From an uncultured Faecalibacterium sp. (GTDB lineage: Bacteria; Bacillota; Clostridia; Oscillospirales; Ruminococcaceae), in contig CALWZL010000006.1 in NCBI GenBank assembly GCA_944385995.1, positions 16,388 through 80,387 of the forward strand: DNA of 64,000 nt, read 5' to 3'. Below the pieces are notes generated by a model. That model saw only the letters and a program-made list of their open reading frames with translations. It was not told the DNA's origin and did no database searches. The position numbers were made by a program, and so were the translations under genes. Shown one piece after another: positions 16,200 to 24,055 of this stretch. The stretch's first letter is position 1; the number at the start of each line of letters is the position of its first letter.

Positions 16200-17645
16200 T
16201 CATATTCTGTAAAATGCCGCCTGTCTGCGGGGCCGCAGGTCCAGGGGGTCGTCGGGCAGGGGCGCCGGCGCCGGCCGCGAGGGCGGACTGATGGGATTTT
16301 CCATCAGGACATACCGGCACTCGTCGTAGATGTGATCCTCCTGGCGGGAATCCACATCCTCCACGTTGCTCTCGTCGTACACCAGAGAGGGGATGGTGCG
16401 GATGAAATGTTTGCAGGTGCGGAACACCTGGAACATGGGCCGCCCCTCCCCGTCGAAGGCCAAACGGTAGTGCATCTGCATCTTGCCGGCCAGACGGGTG
16501 TTGTCGGCCGCCGCCCAGTGGATGCCGCCCGGAGGCCGCTCCATCATGGCGGCGATGCTCTCTCCCCGGCTCTCGTCGAAGATGGCCGGGTCGGCCACCC
16601 CGCGGATCACCCGGCCCCGGAGGACGGGGTCGTTCTGTTCCGCCTCCCGAATCCGCCGGGCCTGTTCCACCGGGTCCAGCCGGAGCCCCTCGTTGGGTCG
16701 GCCGGTGCAGCCGTACAGCTCCTTGATCCGGTAGATGCGGCCGTCCTCGTCCACCGCGTACCACCCCACCGAGAAGGGCCGGGAATACCCGAAGTCGTAC
16801 CCCCGCCAGATCCGCCAGTGTTTGGGAATCTCAAAGGGTTCCACCACATGGGTCCAGCGCTGGTCCCGGTAATGTTCGGGGTCGTTGCGCCACTCGGTGA
16901 ACACCTGGCCCGAAAAGCTGTCCCAGCTGCCATAGAGCAGGGCCTGCTTTTCCGCCTCGGGGAGGGCGGCCAGGCTGGCCAGATAGTCGGGGTCGTTGGC
17001 CAGCAGGGCGGGATTGTCAAAGACGCTGGAAGGGATGAACACCCGTGCCCGGGTATAGGTCCGGGTGGTGCCGTCGGGCATTCGCACCTGGTATTCCTCC
17101 CGGATGGGTGTGCCGGGGGGCGCGGGGGTGATGAACCGTTCTTTCACCCAGCCGTGGCCCACCCCGCCGGGGTTGGTGGTGGCCCGCATGTACACCCGGG
17201 TGCCGGGGCCGGTGGGGCGGTTGCGGCTCATCATGTAGCTGTACTCCTCCCACTCAAAATGGGTCAGCTCGTCAAACCCGATGAAGTCGAAGGCCTTGCC
17301 CTGGTAGTTGGTGCGGTCCTTGGTGTACTGCATCGACCCGAAGTAGATCTTGGCCCCGCTGGGGAAAATCCAGACGTGGGCGGTGGCATTGTACTGGGCC
17401 CCCGGGAAAGCCCGGCGGTAATAGTTCATGCTCTTGTCCACCAGGTCGCTCAGCTGGGGGAAGGTTTTCCGCAGAATCAGGGCCCGGTAGTGGGGAATGT
17501 CCACCTGCCGCAGCGCCTCGATCACCAGCGCGTCGCTCTTTCCCCCGCCGGCCGCCCCTCCGTAGAGAGCTTCCGGCTCGCTGCGCTCCATGAACGCCCG
17601 CTGCCGGGGCTGGGGCTGCCAGATGATGGGGGCCTGCCGGTTCAT
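16200..17645 (-). CDS. Phage terminase large subunit
   Basis: A 481-residue packaging motor. The ATPase half has Walker A GGAAGGGKSDAL (residues 29-40) and Walker B FIGFDELTHF with Asp125-Glu126, followed by the coupling motif MRATTNPGG. The nuclease half contains acidic motifs (RGYDFGYSRP, GVADPAIFDE and HIYDECRY) typical of RNase H-like terminases. No truncation is seen. Its start overlaps the upstream small gene by 4 bp (ATGA), implying translational coupling. Confidence 0.93.
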   Translation of the reverse strand: MNRQAPIIWQPQPRQRAFMERSEPEALYGGAAGGGKSDALVIEALRQVDIPHYRALILRKTFPQLSDLVDKSMNYYRRAFPGAQYNATAHVWIFPSGAKIYFGSMQYTKDRTNYQGKAFDFIGFDELTHFEWEEYSYMMSRNRPTGPGTRVYMRATTNPGGVGHGWVKERFITPAPPGTPIREEYQVRMPDGTTRTYTRARVFIPSSVFDNPALLANDPDYLASLAALPEAEKQALLYGSWDSFSGQVFTEWRNDPEHYRDQRWTHVVEPFEIPKHWRIWRGYDFGYSRPFSVGWYAVDEDGRIYRIKELYGCTGRPNEGLRLDPVEQARRIREAEQNDPVLRGRVIRGVADPAIFDESRGESIAAMMERPPGGIHWAAADNTRLAGKMQMHYRLAFDGEGRPMFQVFRTCKHFIRTIPSLVYDESNVEDVDSRQEDHIYDECRYVLMENPISPPSRPAPAPLPDDPLDLRPRRQAAFYRI

Positions 17646-17917
17646 CCTGTTGTCTCCTCCTTTCCTTCCACCTGCGGCAGCAGCACCACGCCGTATTCCG
17701 GCCCGTCGCTCTCGCCGCTCTGCTCGCCCAGGCTCTTGGCCACGGCCGCCAAATCCTTGAGCACCGCAGTGATCTCCTTGAGGGCTTTCATGTCTCCCTC
17801 TCCGTCGGACTGACGCCGCCGGGCCGCCAGGGCCCGCGCTTCCTGGACCAGCAGTCCGCTCAGCAGATCGGTGGTTTTCTGTAAATCTGTCAGGCTGCCG
17901 TTTTTCTTTCTCGCCAT
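17642..17917 (-). CDS. Small terminase subunit candidate
   Basis: A 91-residue, mostly helical protein (MARKKNGSLTDLQKTTDLLSG..., then ALKEITAVLKDLAAVAKSLG) immediately upstream of and overlapping the large terminase. Position and helical content suit a small terminase or DNA-recognition subunit, but no helix-turn-helix is obvious, so this is positional. The start at 17917 follows AAAGGAGCGAAACA; the longer frame to 18154 would run through two terminators. Confidence 0.6.
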   Translation of the reverse strand: MARKKNGSLTDLQKTTDLLSGLLVQEARALAARRRQSDGEGDMKALKEITAVLKDLAAVAKSLGEQSGESDGPEYGVVLLPQVEGKEETTG

Positions 17918-18053
17918 TGTTTCGCTCCTTTCTGCCGCTGTCCGGCCGCCTGACCCTATCCTATCACCCGCCCCGGTTTTCCCCCAGTGTGTCCTTTCAG
18001 TCCTGTTTTCCGGTTTGTAAAACGGGTGTTTTCTGCGTTTTTTCCGGCAAACA

Positions 18054-18137
18054 AAAACCGGACTCCGCCCGTGGCAAAGTCCGGTTTTCTGCATACAAAA
18101 AAACACCGCACCATCTGTGCGGTGTTTTTTTGTATGC
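18054..18137 (-). terminator. Double terminator between tlpA and the phage-like block
   Basis: Two hairpins lie in series. A perfect 21-bp inverted repeat (arms 18091-18111 and 18117-18137, loop CATCT) has CACCGCAC/GTGCGGTG at its core and runs of seven T on both strands, so it is bidirectional. A second stem (arms 18054-18064 and 18079-18089, AAAACCGGACT) follows. They insulate the redox operon from the phage-like genes. Between them and 17917 only a weak promoter-like GATAGGAT on the minus strand is visible. Confidence 0.8.
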
Positions 18138-18749
18138 TCAGGTTGTGGGTGCAATCAGGTCGATGCCCTGCTGTAAGGTGTCGGCATCGATGGCGCCGGT
18201 GGCCCGGGCCACTGCATATCCTTCGGCATCGATGAAATAGGTGGTGGGCAGGGAATAAGCCCCATAGGTGATGGCCGCATCTGAGTCGGTATCATACAGC
18301 ACCGGGAAGGTATACCCCTGCTCTTCTATGAAAGCAGACGCGCTGTCCACCGTCTCCCGGCCGCCGTCGGTCATGTTAATCATCAGGAACTGGATTTCCT
18401 CTCCCAGCTCCAGGTATTTGTCCTGGAAATCTGGCATCTCCATCTGGCAGGGGCCGCACCAGCTGGCCCAGAAATTCACCACCAGAGGCTTGCCGATGTA
18501 GTCGGACAGATGAACCTGGTTGCCCTCCCGATCATAAACCGTGAAATCCGGCGCCAGCGCCTTTTCAGGCTCGGAGGTCTCTCCGCTGTCCGCCGTCTGC
18601 CCGCTGCCGGCCGCCTGGCTCTGGGAGGATTCCACCGTCAGCTGGTTGTGGGTGAGCCCCTTTCCCAGCCATCCATAGAGGGTGTAAGCCCCTCCCAGCA
18701 GAAGGACAAACACCAGACCCAGTACAAATACGATTCGCTTTTTGTCCAT
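18138..18749 (-). CDS. Membrane-anchored thioredoxin-like protein, TlpA/ResA type
   Basis: A 203-residue extracytoplasmic thiol reductase. An N-terminal membrane anchor (residues 6-28) is followed by a Ser/Gly-rich linker and a redoxin domain with active site WCGPC, the FWASWC context and cis-proline SLPTTYF. It would reduce disulfides outside the membrane using electrons delivered by the upstream CcdA. It is the last gene of the operon, and its stop codon abuts the perfect hairpin. Confidence 0.9.
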   Translation of the reverse strand: MDKKRIVFVLGLVFVLLLGGAYTLYGWLGKGLTHNQLTVESSQSQAAGSGQTADSGETSEPEKALAPDFTVYDREGNQVHLSDYIGKPLVVNFWASWCGPCQMEMPDFQDKYLELGEEIQFLMINMTDGGRETVDSASAFIEEQGYTFPVLYDTDSDAAITYGAYSLPTTYFIDAEGYAVARATGAIDADTLQQGIDLIAPTT

Positions 18750-18759
18750 GCCTGCCTCC

Positions 18760-19413
18760 TTAGCTCAGCAGGGCCAGCAGCCGGCCCAGGGTTCCGGTGG
18801 CCATCAGAACGCCGATGAACACCAGCAGTCCGCCCGAAAGGGCATTGATGACCCCATAATGGCGTTTGATCCAGTCAAAGGCCGATTTCAGATAGTCGAT
18901 CAATACGGCGCTGAGGACAAAGGGAATCCCCAGGCCCAGGGAGTAGGCCAGCAGCATCAGCACCCCCTGGACCACATGGCCCTGCTGGGAAGCCAGCGCC
19001 AGAGCCGAGCCCAGGAACGCCCCCACGCAGGGGGTCCAGCCCACCGAGAAGATGACGCCGAACACCAGCGCCTGGAAAAAGCCCATGTCGCTGGTGTCCA
19101 CCTGATGGCGGCTGCCCTGAAACAGGTTCAGCCGGAACACCCCCAAAAAGTGGAGGCCGAAGAAAATCACCACCAGACCCGACACCAGGTTCACGGCGGT
19201 CTGGTACTCCCGCAGGAAACCGCCCACCGTCCCGGCCAGAGCGCCCATGGCCACAAACACCAGGGTAAAACCGGCGACAAAGCCGAGGGCCCCGGTGAGG
19301 GTCTTGCGGACGGTGCGCTCCCCGCCCCCTGCAAAATAGGAGATGTAGATGGGGAGCATGGGCAAAAGACAGGGGGAAATGAAGGTGATGATCCCTTCCA
19401 GAAACGAAATCAC
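18760..19413 (-). CDS. ccdA: CcdA/DsbD-type transmembrane electron carrier
   Basis: A 217-residue polytopic protein with about six membrane segments. Family cysteines are in ISPCLLPMLP near the N-terminus and in GWTPCVGAF in the middle. CcdA passes reducing power from cytoplasmic thioredoxin to periplasmic-side thioredoxin-like proteins. The GTG start at 19413 overlaps the stop of the preceding gene (ATGTGA), suggesting coupling; a second GTG at 19422 is possible. The partners TrxA and TlpA are in the same operon. Confidence 0.9.
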   Translation of the reverse strand: MISFLEGIITFISPCLLPMLPIYISYFAGGGERTVRKTLTGALGFVAGFTLVFVAMGALAGTVGGFLREYQTAVNLVSGLVVIFFGLHFLGVFRLNLFQGSRHQVDTSDMGFFQALVFGVIFSVGWTPCVGAFLGSALALASQQGHVVQGVLMLLAYSLGLGIPFVLSAVLIDYLKSAFDWIKRHYGVINALSGGLLVFIGVLMATGTLGRLLALLS

Positions 19414-19622
19414 ATATTGCACTGGCCGCCGCACCCCGTTCCGAATATACCGGACAGCAGCCAGCCCACCAGGCCCATATAGGCCATGGAGGTAAAGGGG
19501 CTGGAAGTGATGATGCAGCTGCCGGTGGGACAGCCTGCCACCAGATAGTAGCCCAGGCCCACCAGTGCCCCGCCCAGGGTAAAGAGAGCGGGTTTCATCC
19601 ATTTTCGGGCTTTTTCCTTCAT
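19410..19622 (-). CDS. DUF6132-like small membrane protein
   Basis: A 70-residue protein with two membrane segments. It carries CPTGSC after the first and ends with GTGCGGQCNM, so four cysteines are paired in short motifs. Family assignment (DUF6132-like) is from memory of similar small Cys-containing membrane proteins and is moderate. The ATG at 19622 follows GGAGGTGCCTGAT inside the end of trxB. Its position between trxB and ccdA suggests a part in membrane thiol or sulfur transfer (inference). Confidence 0.7.
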   Translation of the reverse strand: MKEKARKWMKPALFTLGGALVGLGYYLVAGCPTGSCIITSSPFTSMAYMGLVGWLLSGIFGTGCGGQCNM

Positions 19623-19623
19623 A

Positions 19624-20553
19624 TCAGGCACCTCCTGCCAGATACTCCTCCGCCATATGGACTGCCACAGCCCCGTCGGCCACAGCGGTCACCACCTGAC
19701 GGAGGGGTTTGGTCCGCACATCTCCCACGGCGAAGACGCCGGGGATGTTGGTTCGGGTTGTCTCGTCTGCCATGATATAGCCGCTCCGGTCCAGTTCCAG
19801 CTGGCCTTCCACCAGTTCGGTGGCGGGCTTGCGGCCGATGCTGACAAACACCGCATCGCAGGCCAGATCGGTCTCGGCGCCGGTGACGGTGTCCTTCAGC
19901 CGGACCCCGGTCAGCTCTTCCCCGTGGAGCAGGGCCGACACGGTGCTGTTCCAGCGGAACTCCAGATTTTGGGTTTTCATCAGGGGCTCGTGATAGACCT
20001 TGGTGGCCCGCAGGGCGTCCCTGCGGTGGACCAGGATCACTTTTTTGGCAATGCGGCTGAGGATCAAAGCGTCTGCGGCGGCGGAATTGCCGCCGCCCAC
20101 CACCACGACGGTTTTGTCCTTGTACCGCATCCCGTCACAGGCGGCACAGTAGGCCACCCCGCGGCCCACCAGGGCCGCTTCATCCGGCAGGCCCAGCTCC
20201 CGGGGATTGGCTCCGGTGGCAAAGGCAACCGTCCTGGCATAGAAGACTCCCTCACTGGTGTGGAGCACCTTGGGCGAAGCGGTCAGGTCCAGCCGTTCCA
20301 CCTCGGCGTATTCGGTGGCGGCGCCGAACGTTTCGGCCTGCCGCTGCATCTGTTCCGCCAGGGTAAAGCCGTCGATCCCCTCCTCAAAGCCGGGATAGTT
20401 GTCGATCTGCTCGGTCAGGGCCATCTGACCGCCGGCCGACAGCTTTTCCAGCACCAGCGTGGTCAGACCGGCCCGGGCGGCATAGAGGGCCGCCGTATAG
20501 CCTGCCGGCCCGCCGCCCACAACGATCATATCGTAGACAGGACGTTCGCCCAT
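19624..20553 (-). CDS. trxB: Thioredoxin reductase
   Basis: A 309-residue FAD/NADPH flavoenzyme. It has the FAD motif VGGGPAGYTAALYAARAG (residues 12-29), redox-active CAAC (Cys136, Cys139) in AYCAACDG, an NADPH motif VVGGGNSAAADA, and the C-terminal FAVGDVRTKPLRQ. It reduces thioredoxin. CAAC replaces the more usual CATC, a common variant. AAGGAGGTGTGAACC precedes the ATG, 18 bp after trxA. Confidence 0.95.
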   Translation of the reverse strand: MGERPVYDMIVVGGGPAGYTAALYAARAGLTTLVLEKLSAGGQMALTEQIDNYPGFEEGIDGFTLAEQMQRQAETFGAATEYAEVERLDLTASPKVLHTSEGVFYARTVAFATGANPRELGLPDEAALVGRGVAYCAACDGMRYKDKTVVVVGGGNSAAADALILSRIAKKVILVHRRDALRATKVYHEPLMKTQNLEFRWNSTVSALLHGEELTGVRLKDTVTGAETDLACDAVFVSIGRKPATELVEGQLELDRSGYIMADETTRTNIPGVFAVGDVRTKPLRQVVTAVADGAVAVHMAEEYLAGGA

Positions 20554-20571
20554 GGTTCACACCTCCTTGTG

Positions 20572-20895
20572 TTACTTTGCCAGAGCTCCCTGGATGAACT
20601 GCTCGATGGCTGCTTTGGAGCCGGGGCCCACCACAGAATCCACCATCTTGCCCTCCTTGTAGAGGACCAGGGTGGGGATGGAAGTCACCTTGGCGTCTTT
20701 TGCCAGCTGGGGCACCTCGTCCACATTGACTTTGGCCACCACCAGCTCCTCGCCGTATTTGTCTGCAATTTGCTCGTAGGCAGGGGCCAGCCGGCGGCAG
20801 TGGCCGCACCAGGGTGCCCAGAAGTCCACCAGCACCGGCTTGGTGCCGGCGGCCATTTCGTTGAACTGTTCCAGATTGAGATTGATGGCTGCCAT
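20572..20895 (-). CDS. trxA: Thioredoxin
   Basis: A 107-residue cytoplasmic thioredoxin with active site WCGHC (Cys30, Cys33) and the cis-Pro in TSIPTLVLYK. The CGHC motif is that of disulfide isomerases; thioredoxins more often have CGPC, so it may be somewhat more oxidising. The start at 20895 follows AAAGGAGCTGACCCAT. It is the first gene of trxA-trxB-DUF6132-ccdA-tlpA. Upstream is a -10 TATACT (20956-20961, minus strand) without a clear -35. Confidence 0.93.
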   Translation of the reverse strand: MAAINLNLEQFNEMAAGTKPVLVDFWAPWCGHCRRLAPAYEQIADKYGEELVVAKVNVDEVPQLAKDAKVTSIPTLVLYKEGKMVDSVVGPGSKAAIEQFIQGALAK

Positions 20896-21013
20896 ATGGG
20901 TCAGCTCCTTTCCTGATTCGATCCAAAGGGGTGAATTGATTTGGTTGATGAAACAAGTATACCCGAAAACGCCCCTTGGTTCTGTGACAGCATCACCAAA
21001 TACTGGAACCAAC

Positions 21014-21043
21014 AAAAAGCCGCACCCGGCCGGGTGCGGCTTT
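21014..21043 (-). terminator. Terminator of the GH3-GtrA-GH2 operon
   Basis: A perfect 14-bp palindrome (AAAGCCGCACCCGG and its complement) is followed on the minus strand by TTTTTGTT, 8 bp past the GH3 stop. Confidence 0.85.
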
Positions 21044-21050
21044 GGCGTAT

Positions 21051-23489
21051 TCAGCTGTTTTTCAGCCTTTTTTCCAGGCTGCGGTTCTGCACCAGATTCC
21101 AGAGAAAGGCCGCCAGGGTCCGCAGCAGGCCGATGATCCAGAATCCCCGGGCCTCCATCACCAGACCGTCCACCATTCCCATGCTGACGGCGCCGCTGGT
21201 CATCTTGGCCAGGCCCCGCAGAGGCATATTGTAGATGAACAAAAGGTTCAGGTCGGGATGTCCCCAGCGGATGCTCTTTTGCAGCATGGAGGTCAGGACG
21301 GCGCAGGCCAGCCAGCCCAGGGGGCTGCGGCCATGGTTCAGTTCCCCAAAGGTGATATTCCGGTCGATGGTCACCCGGGCGGAGGGGATGGGCCGGCCCA
21401 GCAGAGCCTCGAAGGCCTCGTCCGGCACCTGCCGCACCTGCGCGGTGCGGTAGCAGGCCAGACGGGGGTCCTGTTCCGGCACAACCGAGAGGTTCCCCTC
21501 CACCGTGATTTCCCCTTCCAGGCGGATCTCCTCGGCGCTGGCTCCCACCAGCACCTGATATCTCCCACCCTCGATTTCCCAGCGGCCGGCGGCGGTGTTC
21601 CAGAAGCGGAACGCCCTCTCATCCAGGGGCAAATCCACCCGTTTGGATGCTCCCGGTGCCAGCGTAACCCGGGCAAAGCCTTTCAGCTCCCGGGCGGGAC
21701 GGTAGACGCAGCTGTCCGGCTTTGCCAGATAGAGCTGGACGATTTCGGTGCCCGGCACTTTGCCGGTGTTGGTGACGGTCAGAGAGACCCGGTCCCTTTG
21801 CACCGAAAGTTCACGGTAGGCAAACCGGGTGTAGGACAGCCCGTACCCAAAGGGGAACAGCACCGGCTTTTGGGCCGTGACAAAATAGCGGTAGCCCACA
21901 TAGAGGCCCTCCCGGTATTCCACCGTCCGTCCCTCCTGGGCAAAATGGTCGGAAGCCGGGATGTCCTCATACCGCACCGGCCAGGTCTCGGCCAGCTTGC
22001 CGCTGGGGTTGACCTTGCCGGTCAGGGCATCGGCCAGGGCCCCTGCCCCCGCCTGTCCGCTGAGGGAGGCGTACAGCAGGGCCTGACACTGGTCCAGCCA
22101 CGGCATCTCCACCGGACTTCCGGCGTGAAAAATCACCGCAATCCTGGGATTGACTTGATGGACAGCCTTCAGCAGATCGATTTGATTCTGGGCCAGCTTC
22201 ATGGAAGCCCGGTCCAGTCCTTCGCTCTCCTGCACCTCGTCCAGACCCAGACAGAGAAGCACCGCGTCGGCCTTTTGCGCCAGGGCCGCGGCCCGGGCCT
22301 GTTTGGCCGCATCGGGGGCGCCGTGGCGGTCAAAGCCCGGCTCGTATCCCATCACCTGCAATCCGCTGTCCCGCAGGGCTTCCAGCAGGGTATCCACCTG
22401 GATGGCATTCACCATGCTGGAACCCGCCCCCTGGTAACGGGGCGTCTCGGCAAAATCTCCGATCACCGCCACAGTGGTCTCGGGCGTCCAGGGCAGCAGG
22501 TCCCCCTGATTTTTCAGCAGGACCATGCTCTCTTCCGCCGCCCGGCGGGCCAAAGTGTGGTGGGCCTCCTGGTCAAAGGATGCAGGTGCGGCGTCCAGGG
22601 CCTGCCGGGTGGAGAAGATCAGGTCCAGCAGTTCCTCCACCCGGGCATCCAGGTCGGCCACCGCTATTTTTCCATCCCGGACGGCCCGCAGCAGCTCCCG
22701 AACTGCGTCCCCGCCCAGCGCCGGCATTTCCAGGGTGGACCCCATCTTGACCCCCAGGGCGTGGTCGTTGGAACCGCCCCAGTCGGTGACCACGGCCCCG
22801 TCAAATCCCCATTCTCCCCGCAGGATATCCTGGAGCAGATGCGGGTTTTCGTTGGCATAGACGCCGTTCACCCGGTTGTAGCTGGTCATGATGGTTTTGG
22901 GCCTTCCCTCCCGGACCGCGATTTCAAAGCCGGTGAGATAGAGTTCCCGGAGGGTGCGCTCGTCCAGAACCGAATCCGACACCATCCGCCGGGTTTCCTG
23001 GCTGTTGACGGCGAAATGCTTGGGACAGGCCCCGATCCCCCGGGACTGAATGCCCCGGATATAGCCCGCCGCCATCTTGCCGGAAAGCCAGGGGTCCTCC
23101 GAAAAATACTCAAAATTCCGGCCGCAGAGGGGATTGCGCTGGATGTTCAGGCCGGGGCCCAGCAGGACCCCCACCCCCTGGGCGGCGGCCTCCTCCCCCA
23201 GGGCCTGGCCGATGGCCTCCCCCAGGGCGGGGTCCCAGCTGTTGGCCACGGCGGCGGCCGTCGGGAAACAGGTGGCCGGTTCGCTGGGGTTGAGGCCCAG
23301 GTGGTCGCTTTCCCCGGCCTGTTTGCGGACCCCATGGGGGCCGTCCGACAGCCACAGGGCGGGGATGCCGTGCCGGGGCATGGCCCGGGTCTTAAAGGTT
23401 TCGGCTCCCGAGAGAAGGGCGCATTTTTCCTCCAGGGTGAGGGCGGCGAGGATTTTGCTCCAGCGCTGTTTGGTTTTTGTCTGGCTCAT
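21051..23489 (-). CDS. Glycoside hydrolase family 3 beta-glucosidase
   Basis: An 812-residue cytoplasmic GH3. The TIM barrel has LSDGPHGVR, Lys157-His158 in CPKHFAVN and nucleophile Asp236 in VVTDWGG. The sandwich domain (ESMVLLKNQGDLLP) carries GLDEVQESEGLDR with the likely acid/base Glu. The Fn3 domain starts after FPFGYGLSYT. An extra C-terminal stretch of about 110 residues (from RNITFGELNHGRSPLGW) has two mildly hydrophobic segments, found in a Clostridia subset of GH3. It overlaps the GtrA-like gene by 4 bp and ends an operon that begins with GH2. Confidence 0.93.
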   Translation of the reverse strand: MSQTKTKQRWSKILAALTLEEKCALLSGAETFKTRAMPRHGIPALWLSDGPHGVRKQAGESDHLGLNPSEPATCFPTAAAVANSWDPALGEAIGQALGEEAAAQGVGVLLGPGLNIQRNPLCGRNFEYFSEDPWLSGKMAAGYIRGIQSRGIGACPKHFAVNSQETRRMVSDSVLDERTLRELYLTGFEIAVREGRPKTIMTSYNRVNGVYANENPHLLQDILRGEWGFDGAVVTDWGGSNDHALGVKMGSTLEMPALGGDAVRELLRAVRDGKIAVADLDARVEELLDLIFSTRQALDAAPASFDQEAHHTLARRAAEESMVLLKNQGDLLPWTPETTVAVIGDFAETPRYQGAGSSMVNAIQVDTLLEALRDSGLQVMGYEPGFDRHGAPDAAKQARAAALAQKADAVLLCLGLDEVQESEGLDRASMKLAQNQIDLLKAVHQVNPRIAVIFHAGSPVEMPWLDQCQALLYASLSGQAGAGALADALTGKVNPSGKLAETWPVRYEDIPASDHFAQEGRTVEYREGLYVGYRYFVTAQKPVLFPFGYGLSYTRFAYRELSVQRDRVSLTVTNTGKVPGTEIVQLYLAKPDSCVYRPARELKGFARVTLAPGASKRVDLPLDERAFRFWNTAAGRWEIEGGRYQVLVGASAEEIRLEGEITVEGNLSVVPEQDPRLACYRTAQVRQVPDEAFEALLGRPIPSARVTIDRNITFGELNHGRSPLGWLACAVLTSMLQKSIRWGHPDLNLLFIYNMPLRGLAKMTSGAVSMGMVDGLVMEARGFWIIGLLRTLAAFLWNLVQNRSLEKRLKNS

Positions 23490-24055
23490 TTTTGTTTAAC
23501 CTGCCCTTCGGGGAAAATGATTTTGTAGATGGGGAAATAAATCAGCATCTGAACGCCGCCGTTGATGATGGTGACCAGAATGTTGTAGACCGCCGCCGGG
23601 AAGAACCGCCGGCACAGGGGCAGATACAGACCCATCAGGAAGCTGCACACCACCGTAATCAGCGCAAAGGCGATGATGTACCAGAAAATCTGATACCCGA
23701 TGTTCCCCTTGGAGTGAAAGGTCACATTCCGCTGCATGGGGAAATTGATGCACTGGGCCAGGAACAGGGTGATGGCGAAGGCCGCAAAATACCCCATGCC
23801 GCCGGTCTCGTCGCCGGTGACGGGATAGTTAAAGACGTAGGTATCCACCGGGCCCAGCTGGAGATGGATGAGCTGGCAGGGGATGCTGCACCAGTCGGTC
23901 AGCCGGAAAAACACCCCCGGCAGAAAGGTCAGCAGCGCATACTGAAATACCGTCACCAGCATGGAAAAGGCGTAAAATTTGATGACCTGGGCCACTGTCT
24001 TGTGTTTTTGTGAAAAGCCGTCCCACCAGCGGGCGGCGGATGCTTGGATGTTCAT
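23486..24055 (-). CDS. GtrA-like four-helix membrane protein
   Basis: A 189-residue protein with four membrane segments (about residues 23-45, 85-105, 120-142 and 155-178), in the pattern of GtrA-like proteins linked to polysaccharide or lipid-linked sugar translocation. The mid-region NFPMQRNVTFHSKG fits the loop seen in such proteins. Both ends overlap the neighbouring GH2 and GH3 genes by 4 bp, so the three are co-translated. The link of a GtrA-like protein with intracellular glycosidases is unexplained; export or uptake of glycosides is possible. Confidence 0.7.
   Translation of the reverse strand: MNIQASAARWWDGFSQKHKTVAQVIKFYAFSMLVTVFQYALLTFLPGVFFRLTDWCSIPCQLIHLQLGPVDTYVFNYPVTGDETGGMGYFAAFAITLFLAQCINFPMQRNVTFHSKGNIGYQIFWYIIAFALITVVCSFLMGLYLPLCRRFFPAAVYNILVTIINGGVQMLIYFPIYKIIFPEGQVKQK

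Larger units (their letters stand above)
8292..17917 (-). mobile_element. Compact phage-derived capsid and packaging block, possibly domesticated
   Basis: Ten contiguous, tightly spaced minus-strand genes follow the order of a podovirus head module: small terminase candidate, large terminase, portal, protease-scaffold fusion, N4-gp56-type capsid, small head protein, connector-like, stabilisation-like, a small protein and a long low-complexity protein. No integrase, recombinase, repressor, replication, holin/endolysin or tail-fibre gene is present, and no attachment repeats are apparent. Base composition resembles the flanks. Terminators bracket it (8253-8283 and 18054-18137). It is either a decayed prophage reduced to its head genes or a maintained particle-forming element such as a gene-transfer-agent-like system. 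All ten frames are intact, which favours maintenance (inference). Confidence 0.75.

Noticed and set aside
14577-17813. A 1078-codon plus-strand frame antisense to TerL and portal
   Set aside because: Same kind of GC shadow; the minus-strand products are clear phage proteins with motifs.
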